Shown piece by piece: positions 1-8,120 of a DNA stretch of 64,000 bases. The notes beneath the pieces are model-generated. The model had not been told where the DNA came from. It ran no database searches and was given only the letters and a program-made list of their open reading frames with translations. Source of the DNA: Anderseniella sp963700885. GTDB taxonomy: Bacteria > Pseudomonadota > Alphaproteobacteria > Rhizobiales > Aestuariivirgaceae. Position 1 is the first letter of the stretch, and the number at the start of each line of letters is the position of its first letter. The stretch spans positions 186,001-250,000 of the forward strand of contig CAVOZJ010000016.1 in NCBI GenBank assembly GCA_963700885.1, in the 5' to 3' direction. A program made the translations under genes and the position numbers.

Positions 1-599
1 CTCGCCGCGCCGGCAGCGCCCGTAGCGGCGCGCCATGTTGGTCGAGGCCCAGGTCTCGTCGATAAAGACCAGCCGCTCCGGGTCGAGGTCGAGCTGATCC
101 TCGAACCACTGCTCGCGTCGCTTCAGAATGTCGGGCCGGTCTTGTTCGGTGGCGTGCGCGGTCTTTTTTTGCGCGTGATCTTGTGGCGCTTGAGGAAGCG
201 GCGGACCGTGCCGTCGCCGAAGACCAGACCCTTGTCGGCCAACTGGCGACGCAGTTCCTCCAGCGTGATGTCCGAGGTCTCCTCCAGCAGGGCCAGGATC
301 GTCGCGCCATTCGCCTCGATCCGTCCCGAACGCCGGTCTCCGCCCAGCGCCTTCGGCTTCGGATTGCCCTGCTCGCGTTCCAGTTTGCCCCAACGGCTGA
401 CGCTGGCGGCGCCGACACCGAACCGCTCCGCCGCCTGGCGATGCGTCAGACCTGCGGCAACTGCCGCCAGAACCCGAACCCGAAGATCAACCGAAAGCGC
501 TTTCGACATGCCTGCCGCCTCCATCCGGCAGACAGTCTGAATCAGATCAGAGCTGATTTGGGAACCCTCAGCGATTCATTCAGATGGGCGAACGCTCTA
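1..599 (-). mobile_element. IS630-family insertion sequence, cut by the window edge
   Basis: The 5' end of the element is at about 597, followed by a TA target dinucleotide (598-599). Read on the minus strand the end begins TAGAGCGTTCGCCC, resembling the end of a second copy at 50984 (TAGAGCGGTTTTCG). It carries orfA (123-509) and the start of orfB: positions 1-60 read DETWASTNMARRYGRCRRGE in another frame, typical of the IS630 DDE domain. It lies outside the island on the chromosomal left flank. Confidence 0.85.
123..509 (-). CDS. IS630 transposase orfA (helix-turn-helix part)
   Basis: 128-residue protein starting MSKALSVDLR with an N-terminal winged/HTH DNA-binding region (QAAERFGVGAASVSRW) and the linker typical of IS630 orfA. 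The DDE part is in a different frame at lower coordinates. A run of seven A on the coding strand (164-170) lies in the overlap and is a plausible -1 slippage site that would fuse orfA to orfB, as known for many IS630 elements. The start at 509 was chosen over an upstream in-frame ATG because family members begin at this Met. The catalytic part continues beyond position 1. Confidence 0.8.
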   Translation of the reverse strand: MSKALSVDLRVRVLAAVAAGLTHRQAAERFGVGAASVSRWGKLEREQGNPKPKALGGDRRSGRIEANGATILALLEETSDITLEELRRQLADKGLVFGDGTVRRFLKRHKITRKKRPRTPPNKTGPTF

Positions 600-766
600 G
601 ACGTGTCCAGCAGCTGATGGCTCACGCTTTCCTCGCGCCTGACATCACCAGGTCGATCATCGCCGGAAAGCAACCACCAGCGCTAACCACCGAGTACCTG
701 CAGCGATCAGAAATCTTGGAAAACTGGGTTGAACAGCGCAAGTTGCTCGCGACGCTCAACGCCTGA
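600..766 (+). pseudogene. C-terminal remnant of a recombinase-family protein
   Basis: The frame after the IS630 end reads VQQLMAHAFLAPDITRSII and ends LLATLNA-stop. This matches the short C-terminal tail (LAPxIxxxIxxGxQP) of recombinase proteins found in alphaproteobacterial islands. The 5' part is missing, apparently removed by the IS630 insertion at 598-599. Similar tails lie at 42527-42756 and 43385-43545. Confidence 0.6.
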
Positions 767-1222
767 TGTCAGTCCAACCAATCACCCAAAACCAAGACTG
801 CTAGCGTCTGAATGGCAAACCGAGACCAGCCTCCCATTTGGTGCAATATTCGGTTCGATCTCGGGTCTCTGCAGAGACCATGTCCCACTAACCGTCGGGA
901 ATGACGCACTAATTGCGAGGCCAAAGTGTCAGGGGAGGTTTGCTTGTAGTGGCTGGCTGGGCAAACTGGGTGCAAACCAACACTTACAAAGCGAACCGGT
1001 CTCCGTTTTGGAGAATCTTGTCCCATCAGAGGGGTTGTGGACGCACCTCCGATCTGGTGATTTGCAAACTGCTAGCGTCGGAAATGCAAACCGAGACTAT
1101 CGGCCATGTGCAGGCGATATTACCTGAGGTTGTGCGGTCTCTGTTTCTCCAGAGGGCGCACATGCCTTTGAATTCGCGCGAGATTTTTGAGGAAAGTAGA
1201 GTTATATCAATAACTTAGCTTT
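767..1222. other. Non-coding left flank with a degenerate tRNA-Gln-like segment
   Basis: No convincing gene. The stretch holds a degenerate copy of the tRNA-Gln 3' half (951-990) and repeated short motifs (for example a GCTAGCGTC segment near 801 and again near 1071, each followed by a CAAACCGAGAC-like string), suggesting old duplications at an integration hotspot. Confidence 0.5.
951..990 (-). repeat. Degenerate tRNA-Gln 3'-end copy, possible old attachment site
   Basis: Starts with the same 11 bases as the attachment repeat (GGCTGGCTGGG) and matches it at roughly 30 of 40 positions without gaps. It sits 272 bp upstream of the functional-looking left repeat, in the same orientation. Probably a decayed scar of an earlier integration; chance similarity is possible. 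Confidence 0.5.
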
Positions 1223-1270
1223 GGCTGGCTGGGGAACCTGGATTCGAACCAGGACTAACGGAGTCAGAGT
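1223..1270 (-). repeat. Left attachment repeat (tRNA-Gln 3' half)
   Basis: 48 bases identical to 62974-63021. It includes the CCA end, acceptor 3' strand, T arm and the anticodon 3' half of tRNA-Gln read on the minus strand. After AGTCAGAGT the two copies diverge, which fixes the inner crossover limit. The left copy is only a tRNA fragment. Confidence 0.93.
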
Positions 1271-1387
1271 GAGGCATTGATAGTGAACATGGTTGAACAT
1301 AAACGCACAAAATAGTCTTTAAAAACAATTGATTAATTCGATTTTTGGCAATATAGTTGAACATACAACACCACCCCTATGCACCAG

Positions 1388-1412
1388 ATTTGCGTGCCTA
1401 ATGCGTGCCTAA
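1388..1412 (+). repeat. Tandem TGCGTGCCTAA motif at the left end
   Basis: Two abutting copies of TGCGTGCCTAA preceded by ATT; the same block occurs at 62917-62942 by the right end. It overlaps the integrase start region. Position near both ends suggests integrase arm-type or excisionase binding sites. The 1271-1387 interval also holds two GTTGAACATA copies (1292-1301, 1356-1365). Confidence 0.6.
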
Positions 1413-1413
1413 A

Positions 1414-2556
1414 ATGCCTAAAACAATCCTGACAGACATTGTCGTTCGCAACCTGCCTGTTCCCTCATCGGGTCAAAGTACCTACTGGGATGAGAAGCTT
1501 CCGGGTTTTGGTTGTCGTGTTTCTCAAGGAGGGCAGAAGACGTTTGTTGTGATGTACGGTCCGCGAGAGGCGCGACGTAGAAAGGCTGTTGGAAAATACC
1601 CGCTGAGATCACTAAAGGAAGCCCGCGATCTTGCTAGAAAGCTACAAGCCGAAATTGCTCTTGGAGTAGTACCTGAAATACAAAAGCGCTCTTGTTCGTT
1701 TGACGAGGCGCTGGATAGCTTCTTAGACGCAGCAGAGCAACGACTTAGACCTAGGACTTTCAACGATTACAACCGCTTCCTTAAACGGTATTTCTCATTT
1801 GGAAAGAAGAGAATTGCGGAAATATCAAAGCAAGATATTCAACAGCGGTTGTCCAGACTTCGTTCGGTGCCTTCTGAGCAGATGCATGCTGATACGATCA
1901 TCAGAATTTTTTTCAATTGGGCTTATCGTGAAGAGTTGATCGAGAAAAACCCAACTTTGCGGCTTCAAAGGTTTGCCAAAACAGCAACCAGAGAGCGGGT
2001 GTTGAGCGACGTCGAGCTGAAGAAGGTTTTCCTTGCCGCTAGTCAGTTTTCTTGGCCATTTGGACCGATAGTACAGCTTTGCATTCTTACAGGTCAACGT
2101 CGCGGTGAGATCGGGATGCTCAAGTGGGAGTGGATCAAACTCGATGAGCGTTTAATAACTTTGCCTGGAGAAAAGGTGAAGAATGGCAGATCCCATGTTT
2201 TTCCGATTGGGGATACTACAATCGATCTTTTAAGGAACCTTCCTCAGGCTGGTGAGTTTTTGTTCCCAGGGCGTACGCAAAACAATGCTATTTTTAATGG
2301 ATGGGCAAAATCCAAGAAGGAATTCGATTTAACTCTTGCCGACGTTGACCACTACACACTTCACGATTTGCGCCGAACCTACAGCACTTTGCATGCTAGA
2401 CTTGGAACGCCTATTCACATCACCGAGCGGCTACTAAACCACGCTTCCGGTTCGATCTCCGGTGTGGCCGCAATATACAATCGTCACAACTACATAGAGG
2501 AAATGCGACACGCAGTTGAAGCATACGAAAGCCATCTAAGTGGATTGTGCGAATGA
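1414..2556 (+). CDS. int: Tyrosine recombinase integrase (DUF4102-type N-terminus)
   Basis: 380 residues from ATG 1414 (an in-frame GTG at 1405 would add three). Order: N-terminal DUF4102-like arm-binding region (GFGCRVSQGGQKTFVV, then AVGKYPLRSLKEAR), a core-binding SAM-like region (about 95-190), and the catalytic domain with Arg in GQRRGEIG (about 229), HDLRR (about 317-321), a later His in LLNHASG and Tyr in IYNRHNY (about 355). All catalytic positions are present. It should cut and join the tRNA-Gln site duplicated on either side. Its AT-rich codon use differs from its neighbours. No clear Shine-Dalgarno sequence; the start overlaps the repeat motif, so autoregulation by integrase binding is possible (inference). 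Confidence 0.95.
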   Translation: MPKTILTDIVVRNLPVPSSGQSTYWDEKLPGFGCRVSQGGQKTFVVMYGPREARRRKAVGKYPLRSLKEARDLARKLQAEIALGVVPEIQKRSCSFDEALDSFLDAAEQRLRPRTFNDYNRFLKRYFSFGKKRIAEISKQDIQQRLSRLRSVPSEQMHADTIIRIFFNWAYREELIEKNPTLRLQRFAKTATRERVLSDVELKKVFLAASQFSWPFGPIVQLCILTGQRRGEIGMLKWEWIKLDERLITLPGEKVKNGRSHVFPIGDTTIDLLRNLPQAGEFLFPGRTQNNAIFNGWAKSKKEFDLTLADVDHYTLHDLRRTYSTLHARLGTPIHITERLLNHASGSISGVAAIYNRHNYIEEMRHAVEAYESHLSGLCE

Positions 2557-2734
2557 GCAAGGAGCGAGGGCAGGGGCGGAATCGAACACTAACCGCAAAG
2601 CATTGAAAATAAATTATAAAAAATAAGTTTACGTAAGGTGATAACCTCGAGGCTCCAGTCTAGAGCCAAGCAGAAATTATGCCTGCCGACACAAATGCCG
2701 ATTATCAATGCCGCTGAGCCGATTGACATGAAAG
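2557..2734. other. Short AT-rich gap after integrase
   Basis: No gene recognised. The right part (about 2690-2734) looks like decayed IS30 transposase sequence leading into the recognisable remnant. Confidence 0.4.
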
Positions 2735-2910
2735 GAAACCAATCTCGATGAGGTCTCGGACGAGGACATCCAGGACATCGTCATGACCTACAATCTCACG
2801 CCGAGAAAGTGCCTTGGCTACATCACACCAATCCAGGCTCTCTTTCAAAACCTTGGCAGAGATGTCAGATTGAAGTTCGCTTGAAAACGTTGCACTTCGC
2901 GTTGGAACTC
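2735..2910 (+). pseudogene. IS30-family transposase C-terminal remnant
   Basis: Frame ETNLDEVSDEDIQDIV continues to TPRKCLGYITPIQALF and stops at 2884; this is the last 50 residues of an IS30 transposase (DDE end with the RKCLGYxTP signature). The following GTTGCACTTCG resembles the terminus of the other IS30 copies here (24641, 39372). The first 80% of the gene is missing. Confidence 0.8.
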
Positions 2911-3050
2911 AGGCCCTCTTTATTCAGAAGCTTCATTTGAGTTTTCTGGCACTTCCCAAAACTTCATTGCAGATGCTAGCCTCCATGTGTCCCAAGGGAA
3001 TTTGTCAAACCTGGGCATCTCGAGATGCTCCCAAATCGGGAGAAATCGAG

Positions 3051-3230
3051 ATGAGGATCTTGTCGAAACGGCAATTGAAGGAACTTGTTCTGTATTCGCC
3101 ACAACACGTCGCTCGCCTGGAGGCGGCAGGCCAATTCCCCAAGCGGGTACAGCTGGGCCCCAACAGGGTGGGATGGATTGAGGATGAAATACTGGATTGG
3201 CTTCGCCAACGAATTGACCGTCGCGTCTGA
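3051..3230 (+). CDS. AlpA-family DNA-binding protein, likely excisionase
   Basis: 59 residues, MRILSKRQLKELVLYSPQHV...; a MerR-like winged helix of the AlpA/phage-regulator type (recognition part HVARLEAAGQFPKRVQL, then GWIEDEILDWLRQRI). The start at 3051 is preceded by GGGAGAAATCGAG, a good ribosome site; the longer upstream frame is not supported. Position behind the integrase and followed by a terminator fits a recombination directionality factor or int regulator. Family identity is firm; the excision role is inferred. Confidence 0.88.
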   Translation: MRILSKRQLKELVLYSPQHVARLEAAGQFPKRVQLGPNRVGWIEDEILDWLRQRIDRRV

Positions 3231-3257
3231 CTTGCACGACACTCCTGCATAGGAGCT

Positions 3258-3292
3258 GAGGCGGCTTGGGTGCACACCAAGTCGCCTCTTTC
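3258..3292 (+). terminator. Rho-independent terminator after alpA
   Basis: Hairpin GAGGCGGCTTGG / CCAAGTCGCCTC with a GTGCACA-type loop, followed by a short T run (TTTC). It lies 28 bp past the alpA stop. Stem is strong, T run weak. Confidence 0.6.
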
Positions 3293-3333
3293 GTCAAGAA
3301 GGCCAGAAAAACTAACTGTGATAGAATTGAGCA

Positions 3334-3483
3334 ATGACAAACAACCTTGCCGTTACTCAAGAGTGTACCGAGCCATCGCAGGATATTGACCTGGTGTGGG
3401 AACCAGTCAGCTTGGCGGAACAACACCTCGTTTCGCTGGCTACGTTTCCAAGTTCGCCAGAGCTCCAGACAATTGAGTGGTGA
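3334..3483 (+). CDS. Small ORF, hypothetical
   Basis: 49 codons, MTNNLAVTQECTEPSQDIDL..., acidic, no recognised domain and no clear ribosome site. Many small accessory proteins follow alpA in such islands, but coding status is uncertain. Confidence 0.2.
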   Translation: MTNNLAVTQECTEPSQDIDLVWEPVSLAEQHLVSLATFPSSPELQTIEW

Positions 3484-3580
3484 TTGCGCCGCCCTTTCGG
3501 TCGAGTTTTTCAACAATATCTTTCGATCAAGTGTTGGCTAACTCAGCTTGTGCGCTGGTCGAAAATCACATGCTCCTTCC

Positions 3581-4690
3581 TCAGAGCCCAAGCGCTGCCG
3601 CTGTTTCGTCACCGACAACACCGTCCGATACCAGACTGCTGTCGATTTGGAACTGCCGCAAGGCCTCGTCGGTGCCTCGACCAAAGATGGCGTCGATCCC
3701 GCCGACATCATAGCCGGCTGCAACAAGCGCCTCCTGCACTTCCCGCACCGCTTCACCCCGCATTGGGGGTGAGGTCAGCCGCAGAAGGCCAGAGATGCCT
3801 TCCCCACTGGCCGCGTCCTCTTGCGAGGAAACAACCTCGTAGACGCGTTCGTCTCGATACACCGTCGGGCGATAGAGAATGCCGTCACAGATGTAGAGCG
3901 TCTCGCCATCAACGATGACCTGGTCGCACGGATCGGTGTCAGGCAGATTGACAACGTAGGCGAGCGTTCCACCGGCAACAGCCGCTGTGTAATACCAGCC
4001 CCAACGAGGATACCAGTAGTATCCACCCCATATCGGATGCGGTGGCCTTATGTAGGGCGGCCGAAAGTAGGGTGGACGCCAGCTGGGCGGCCGCCAATGC
4101 GGCGGACGGTAGTGCGGCGGGCGCCAGCCCGGCGGACGGTTGATCGGCGGGCGCACATGAGGTGGACGACCGGGACGGTTGCCGGCGCCAGGGCGGTTCG
4201 GTCTGCCGGGGCGAACGCCTGCAATAGGCTGTTGAGGGCGTTGGCCAACGTCAGGCCTGCCCGGACGATTGCCAGCGCCGGGTCTTTCCGGACGAATGCC
4301 GCTCTCAGGCCGGGTCGGGCGGCCTGCCACGGGGCGTTCCGGCCGGGTTGGCTTGGTACCTGGAGGGCGCGGTCGATTAACCGCCGGGCGAGTGGTCGGT
4401 TTGGCTGACGGTCTTGTGGGACGAGTCGCTGGCTTGGCTGGCCGTGTAGACGGCCTTGCAGGACGGGTCGCTGGCCTGCTTGGCCGTGTTGCAGGCCGCG
4501 CACTGCGGTTCGGTCTTGGTCGGGCCTTGGCACCGCTCATCCGACCGCCGCCGCCTCGCCCCTTCATGCCGCCGCCCATGGGACTGCGTGCCTGCGCTTC
4601 ACCGTCGTAGTTGTCGAAACGCAACACATGACCGGGGTTGAACAGGGCAATAGAGAAGGCCAGCAGGGCCAGTACGAGCAACCGTTTCAT
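3581..4690 (-). CDS. Exported Arg/Pro-rich protein with C-terminal peptidoglycan-binding domain
   Basis: 369 residues from ATG 4690, preceded by AGGAGGTGCAACA. A signal peptide (MKRLLVLALLAFSIALFNPG) is followed by a long low-complexity region (about 45-235) of RPxxRP/TRPxRP repeats, a Pro-Tyr-Trp-rich stretch, then a PG_binding_1 domain (about 310-369, REVQEALVAAGYDVGGIDAI ... FGRGTDEALRQFQ). Probably a periplasmic or envelope-anchored protein tethered to peptidoglycan. It overlaps the upstream DUF2092 gene by 4 bp (ATGA), so translation is coupled. The extreme Arg/Pro bias suggests a nucleic-acid, LPS or polyanion contact (inference). Confidence 0.85.
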   Translation of the reverse strand: MKRLLVLALLAFSIALFNPGHVLRFDNYDGEAQARSPMGGGMKGRGGGGRMSGAKARPRPNRSARPATRPSRPATRPARPSTRPAKPATRPTRPSAKPTTRPAVNRPRPPGTKPTRPERPVAGRPTRPESGIRPERPGAGNRPGRPDVGQRPQQPIAGVRPGRPNRPGAGNRPGRPPHVRPPINRPPGWRPPHYRPPHWRPPSWRPPYFRPPYIRPPHPIWGGYYWYPRWGWYYTAAVAGGTLAYVVNLPDTDPCDQVIVDGETLYICDGILYRPTVYRDERVYEVVSSQEDAASGEGISGLLRLTSPPMRGEAVREVQEALVAAGYDVGGIDAIFGRGTDEALRQFQIDSSLVSDGVVGDETAAALGL

Positions 4691-5505
4691 TGTTGCACCT
4701 CCTGGCCGGCGGCCTTCTGTTTCAGTTCCGGAAAGCTGATTTTCACATCGCCTTCTGCCGGCACGTATTTGAACTGGCCAACATCGTAGTCGGGTTCGAA
4801 ATTCCAGTCGGTGAGATAGGCCCGGTATTGCGGCCATCCGGTCTTTTTAGGTTCGGTGCCAATGATGGCAACCGGCACAGGTAGGTTCTCGTCTGTTGAT
4901 ATCCAGACCTGCCAATCCTCTTCATCATCCGAGAAAGCCAGGTGATAAACCTCCTGGTCGGCGATCTTGGTGGTGCCAAGGTAAGCGGCCGCCTTCAACC
5001 CCTTTTCAAGCCGCTCGGCTAGGCCGCGCTGCATGATGGAATACAAAGGGATTTCGCTGCCGACGTCTTCACGTGCGGCATCAACAAGGGCATCGAACCC
5101 ATTCTTGAACTCACTGGTAGCGTAATACTTTTCAAGCGGCGCTGCGTAGGTGACCTGTGTCCCGTCATAGTGCCACTCCCGCAGTCCGTTCTCGCCCTCG
5201 GCACTGGAGAAAAACCCCTTGTCGCGCACCAGCAGGTTGGAGCCGCTGCGCATCAGTGTGATCTTTTCGCGGTCATCAATCACCTCGTCATAGCTGACGA
5301 ACCAGTTGAACGACATGGCGTTCTGATCAGCCAGGAACTGGGCCGAACGAAGAATTAGGTCCATTGCCTGCGGGTCTATCTGTGCCGGTTGTTCTGCCTG
5401 ACCGTTATCGCTCGACTGGGCGACAGTTAGGTCTGCTGGACCGCAGAGTAGCGCCGCAAAAGCCAGAATGCCCGCAGCAGCAGATTTGCGCAACTCTGTG
5501 AACAT
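4687..5505 (-). CDS. DUF2092 periplasmic protein (copy 1)
   Basis: 272 residues: signal peptide (to about 29), then a DUF2092 domain (LRSAQFLADQNAMSFNW..., LVRDKGFFS, DEEDWQVWISTDENLPVPV, YRAYLTDWNFEP). The family is predicted periplasmic with a LolA/LppX-like half-barrel look, function unknown. GGGAGA ribosome site 10 bp before ATG 5505. It forms a two-gene operon with the Arg/Pro-rich protein. Related genes are at 26224 and 50051; each pairs with a basic secreted protein. Confidence 0.88.
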   Translation of the reverse strand: MFTELRKSAAAGILAFAALLCGPADLTVAQSSDNGQAEQPAQIDPQAMDLILRSAQFLADQNAMSFNWFVSYDEVIDDREKITLMRSGSNLLVRDKGFFSSAEGENGLREWHYDGTQVTYAAPLEKYYATSEFKNGFDALVDAAREDVGSEIPLYSIMQRGLAERLEKGLKAAAYLGTTKIADQEVYHLAFSDDEEDWQVWISTDENLPVPVAIIGTEPKKTGWPQYRAYLTDWNFEPDYDVGQFKYVPAEGDVKISFPELKQKAAGQEVQQ

Positions 5506-5991
5506 CGGTCGTCTCTCCCACTTTTCCAGGCTGGGCCGCTGTCTGCCTCACACCAATTTTTCAACCCCATTTTACATGATATACAAGTCTAGTAAACCCG
5601 CGGTCCAACAGGACCAAAGAACCTTACGATGACCGCAAAACACTAAATCCATTTACACCGAACAGACGATGCTCAATGTTGGCGTCCCTTGGGATTTTTC
5701 TTGTCCAACGCCCGGTAGGGAGCTGCCGAGCGGCATGAGTTGGCCGATCATCTACCGAGTAAATTGCTATCAGCACCAATGTGAAGTTTAGATTGATTGC
5801 ATGGGCCTTGATCAAATGAACCCTGCGATCCCAGCTGGCATAACTGGCATAAGAAGATGGCCGAGTTTCCATCTATCGCTGGAAGCCGTAAGGTTTTTGA
5901 GCTGGCGATTGATCTGGGTCAGACGTCGTACGGCACTGGCGTCCCTGTCATGACCTTCAATTTGACTCCCGAAACCCAAATCGGCTGCCGG
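5506..5991. other. Gap upstream of DUF2092 copy 1
   Basis: 486 bp with no supported gene. Should contain the promoter of the 5505-3581 operon; I see no FNR-like palindrome here, unlike the other DUF2092 loci. Confidence 0.4.
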
Positions 5992-6200
5992 TTAGTTCAC
6001 CGTGTTCTTGTAGATCTTCCCGTCCTTCATGATCAGGTTGATGTTTTTTTCACGTCCATCAAGATATTGATATCCTTGCTCAGGTCGCCTTTAACAAGGA
6101 TGATATCGGCATAGGCGCCGGGTTTGATCACGCCGAGCGGTCCGTCCGGATAGGGGAAGTTGCAGCGCAGCATGGCTCGACATCGCGAGAGTCGGCTTTG
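5992..6200 (-). pseudogene. Amidohydrolase C-terminal remnant, frameshifted
   Basis: Frame YPDGPLGVIKPGAYADIILV then GDLSKDINILMD is the C-terminal signature of metal-dependent amidohydrolases. One base is missing near 6043; resuming in the shifted frame gives KNINLIMKDGKIYKNTVN and a stop at 5992. The catalytic N-terminal domain is gone. Confidence 0.7.
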
Positions 6201-6271
6201 GGCCGAATTTGAAATCGTCACGGAAGGGGAATGAAGAAACCCGCCCGAGCCATAGCTCGCGCGGATTGTTT

Positions 6272-6616
6272 TCAGAATAGACATAGCTGATCGTCATTTG
6301 GATCGACAATGCCATAGACCTCGCGAGCTTTGGCAATCGTAGCCTTACTGGCGAACAACGGCTTCTCGAGCACGTGATTGACGACGTGCCATCCGCCCCA
6401 GATGCGAAGGCCGGCAGCTGCGTAGGTGACGGAATAGGTGTTCGGCCCACCGGAGCCACCAAACTCACCAAGCACCAGTTTCAACGCCTCCTCAAGTTCT
6501 GTGTCTATCATGCCTGACTTGAGCTTCTCGCCGCACAACGTCGGCAACCGACGGGTGGCAGTTTTGAACACCTCGGTCTTGTCAGCCTCGGTGGAAGTCC
6601 GTTGCTCTGTCGCCAT
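6272..6616 (-). CDS. Hypothetical protein in DUF736/DUF3768 group
   Basis: 114 residues, MATEQRTSTEADKTEVFKTA..., with a Gly-rich middle (GEFGGSGGPNTYSVTYAAAG) and no domain I recognise. Its start overlaps the DUF3768 stop (TGATG), so it is in the same operon. The last 10 or so residues may be foreign because the amidohydrolase remnant abuts the 3' end. Genes of this size are common beside DUF736 on mobile elements. Confidence 0.55.
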   Translation of the reverse strand: MATEQRTSTEADKTEVFKTATRRLPTLCGEKLKSGMIDTELEEALKLVLGEFGGSGGPNTYSVTYAAAGLRIWGGWHVVNHVLEKPLFASKATIAKAREVYGIVDPNDDQLCLF

Positions 6617-6957
6617 CAGTACTCGTCCGCGCGCATTATGGTAAGAACGCGGATGGTCTGGGCTGTATCAGCAGCATCCTCCGATCCGTGCTGCAAGTCC
6701 GGTGCATAGTAGTCGATCTTCCAGAACAGGCGTTGGCCTGCAAAATCGAGTGCGCCGAAGTCGTGCTCATGGTGCGGATCGTTGTCCTCGTCGAAAGCTT
6801 CAAAGCTGGCAACCGTCGAAATGAGCAGCGCCTCGTTCGTATCATCATCGATGAGAATTTGAACGCCTGCTGTTATCATCCATGAGCCCGGCACGGCCCC
6901 GTCACCTTTGCGGAAGCGATCATTCAGATCGCGGATCGCCGTTGTCGTATCGGTCAT
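6616..6957 (-). CDS. DUF3768 family protein
   Basis: 113 residues from ATG 6957 with ribosome site GGACGAGACA. Matches DUF3768 along its length: IRDLNDRFRKG, ITAGV, VASFEAFDEDNDPHHEHDFG, FWKIDYYAPDL, and an ending RVLTIMRADEY. Small cytoplasmic protein of unknown role, almost always on plasmids and integrative elements of Alphaproteobacteria. Lies between DUF736 (upstream, beyond a hairpin) and the hypothetical gene. Confidence 0.88.
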   Translation of the reverse strand: MTDTTTAIRDLNDRFRKGDGAVPGSWMITAGVQILIDDDTNEALLISTVASFEAFDEDNDPHHEHDFGALDFAGQRLFWKIDYYAPDLQHGSEDAADTAQTIRVLTIMRADEY

Positions 6958-7081
6958 TGTCTCGTCCTTTCCCTTGACCGCACCCGAACAATTCAGGCGC
7001 GCCTTCGGGGGAAGGACAGGTCGGCAGCAGCAGGGGAGTGATGCGATCACAATTGGGGCTGATCCGTTCGACAAATGAGAA

Positions 7082-7103
7082 GCGCCTGCCGGAGGGCAGG
7101 CGC
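7082..7103 (-). terminator. Hairpin between DUF736 and DUF3768
   Basis: Perfect 9-bp stem GCGCCTGCC / GGCAGGCGC with a 4-base loop, 22 bp past the DUF736 stop; read on the minus strand a T-rich stretch (TTCTCATTTG) follows. Likely an attenuating terminator. Confidence 0.6.
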
Positions 7104-7125
7104 ATTAAGGTGCTGGTTGCAGGCG

Positions 7126-7446
7126 CTACTCCTGCGGGTTCCAGATGATAACGAACTCGTTGTCGTCATCTGTCTTTGGTGCCCGTCCGAGATTGGCGAA
7201 CAGCGTCCGGCTGCCGAACTCAGGCGCGGCCAGGGAGATACTCAGATACTCCTTGCCGCTCGAGACGGCGGTGCGCCACCAGGCGGCACCTATCTCGACA
7301 TCTTGCGACATCACCAGATAGTCCGGCTGGCTTTCGTTGGCTTTGGTGTTGGGCACGAACTGGATGGTCTGCCGGATCGACAAGGTGGCGATTACGCCCT
7401 TGTAGGTTCCGTCAGACTGACGGGTTACACGTCCGATGGCGGGCAT
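7126..7446 (-). CDS. DUF736 family protein
   Basis: 106 residues from ATG 7446 with AAGGAGACC ribosome site; the longer open frame upstream is not needed. Typical DUF736: starts MPAIGRVTRQSDGTYKGVIA, contains GAAWWRT, and ends RTLFANLGRAPKTDDDNEF... . A hallmark gene of alphaproteobacterial conjugative and mobilizable elements; molecular function unknown. First gene of the minus-strand group divergent from the ATPase operon. Confidence 0.9.
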   Translation of the reverse strand: MPAIGRVTRQSDGTYKGVIATLSIRQTIQFVPNTKANESQPDYLVMSQDVEIGAAWWRTAVSSGKEYLSISLAAPEFGSRTLFANLGRAPKTDDDNEFVIIWNPQE

Positions 7447-8120
7447 GGCTTGGTCTCCTTGGACTGTTGGGGGAAGAGGAACGATTGCGTCCGTTGCCAA
7501 GAATACCATGCAGAAATCAACCTCACTCACCCGGCAATCGAAACCGGGTCGTGTCAAGTTCCTGCACTTTTTGAAGCCGCTTTGATCGGACAGATCGTGA
7601 GGGGTTTGGCAGGCTATTGATCGGGCAATACCGCTGCAATTCCATGGGGATACGGATGTGCCACCTGTATCCCCATGATTGAACAAAACCGATCCCCAGA
7701 CATAGGGGTTCACTGACACACATTCCGCACCACTAATCGTCAGGCTCACGCCATGACTTCACCAGCCTTATGCTGCCTAAAGGACAGCACTGACACCCAC
7801 ATACGGGGTAAGTCTGATGAAGTCATGTCGCTTGCGCTCCAGACGATCAGTGGGCGGAACCTTTCAGCATAAGGCTGCACTTTCCCCAGAGGTCATTCCA
7901 GAACAGACTCATCAATTTGACTCATCTGTATCTGGACTACTTTTCATCACTCACACCATACATGTTCACGCTCATAGAGCGTGACCGTACGCCTGGTTCC
8001 CAGTTGCATATGCGATATAATGGACAAGGAACAGTTCTTCATGAATGGCGGCGCTACATGCCTCACGCTCCCACCACGCACAGGGCATGTGCGAGGTCAT
8101 GGAGCGTCGCCTTTTGTGTC
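7447..8120. other. 674-bp divergent intergenic region with interleaved inverted repeats
   Basis: Separates the DUF736 group (minus) from the ATPase operon (plus). Two perfect inverted repeats interleave at 7752-7877. A TATAAT hexamer at 8016-8021 may be the -10 box of the plus operon. No convincing gene; this is the best candidate for an origin of transfer or a shared control region. Confidence 0.5.
7752..7877. repeat. Interleaved inverted repeats, candidate oriT or regulatory structure
   Basis: Arm A: CATGACTTCA (7752-7761) pairs with TGAAGTCATG (7818-7827). Arm B: CAGCCTTATGCTG (7763-7775) pairs with CAGCATAAGGCTG (7865-7877). The order A, B, A', B' cannot fold as simple nested hairpins at once, so it may switch between two structures. 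Location just before mobilization-type genes suggests oriT (inference). Confidence 0.55.

Noticed and set aside
4048..4610. Long open frames on both strands over the Arg/Pro-rich gene
   Set aside because: They are antisense or off-frame shadows of a GC-rich repeat; only the 3581-4690 frame has a signal peptide, ribosome site and a C-terminal domain.
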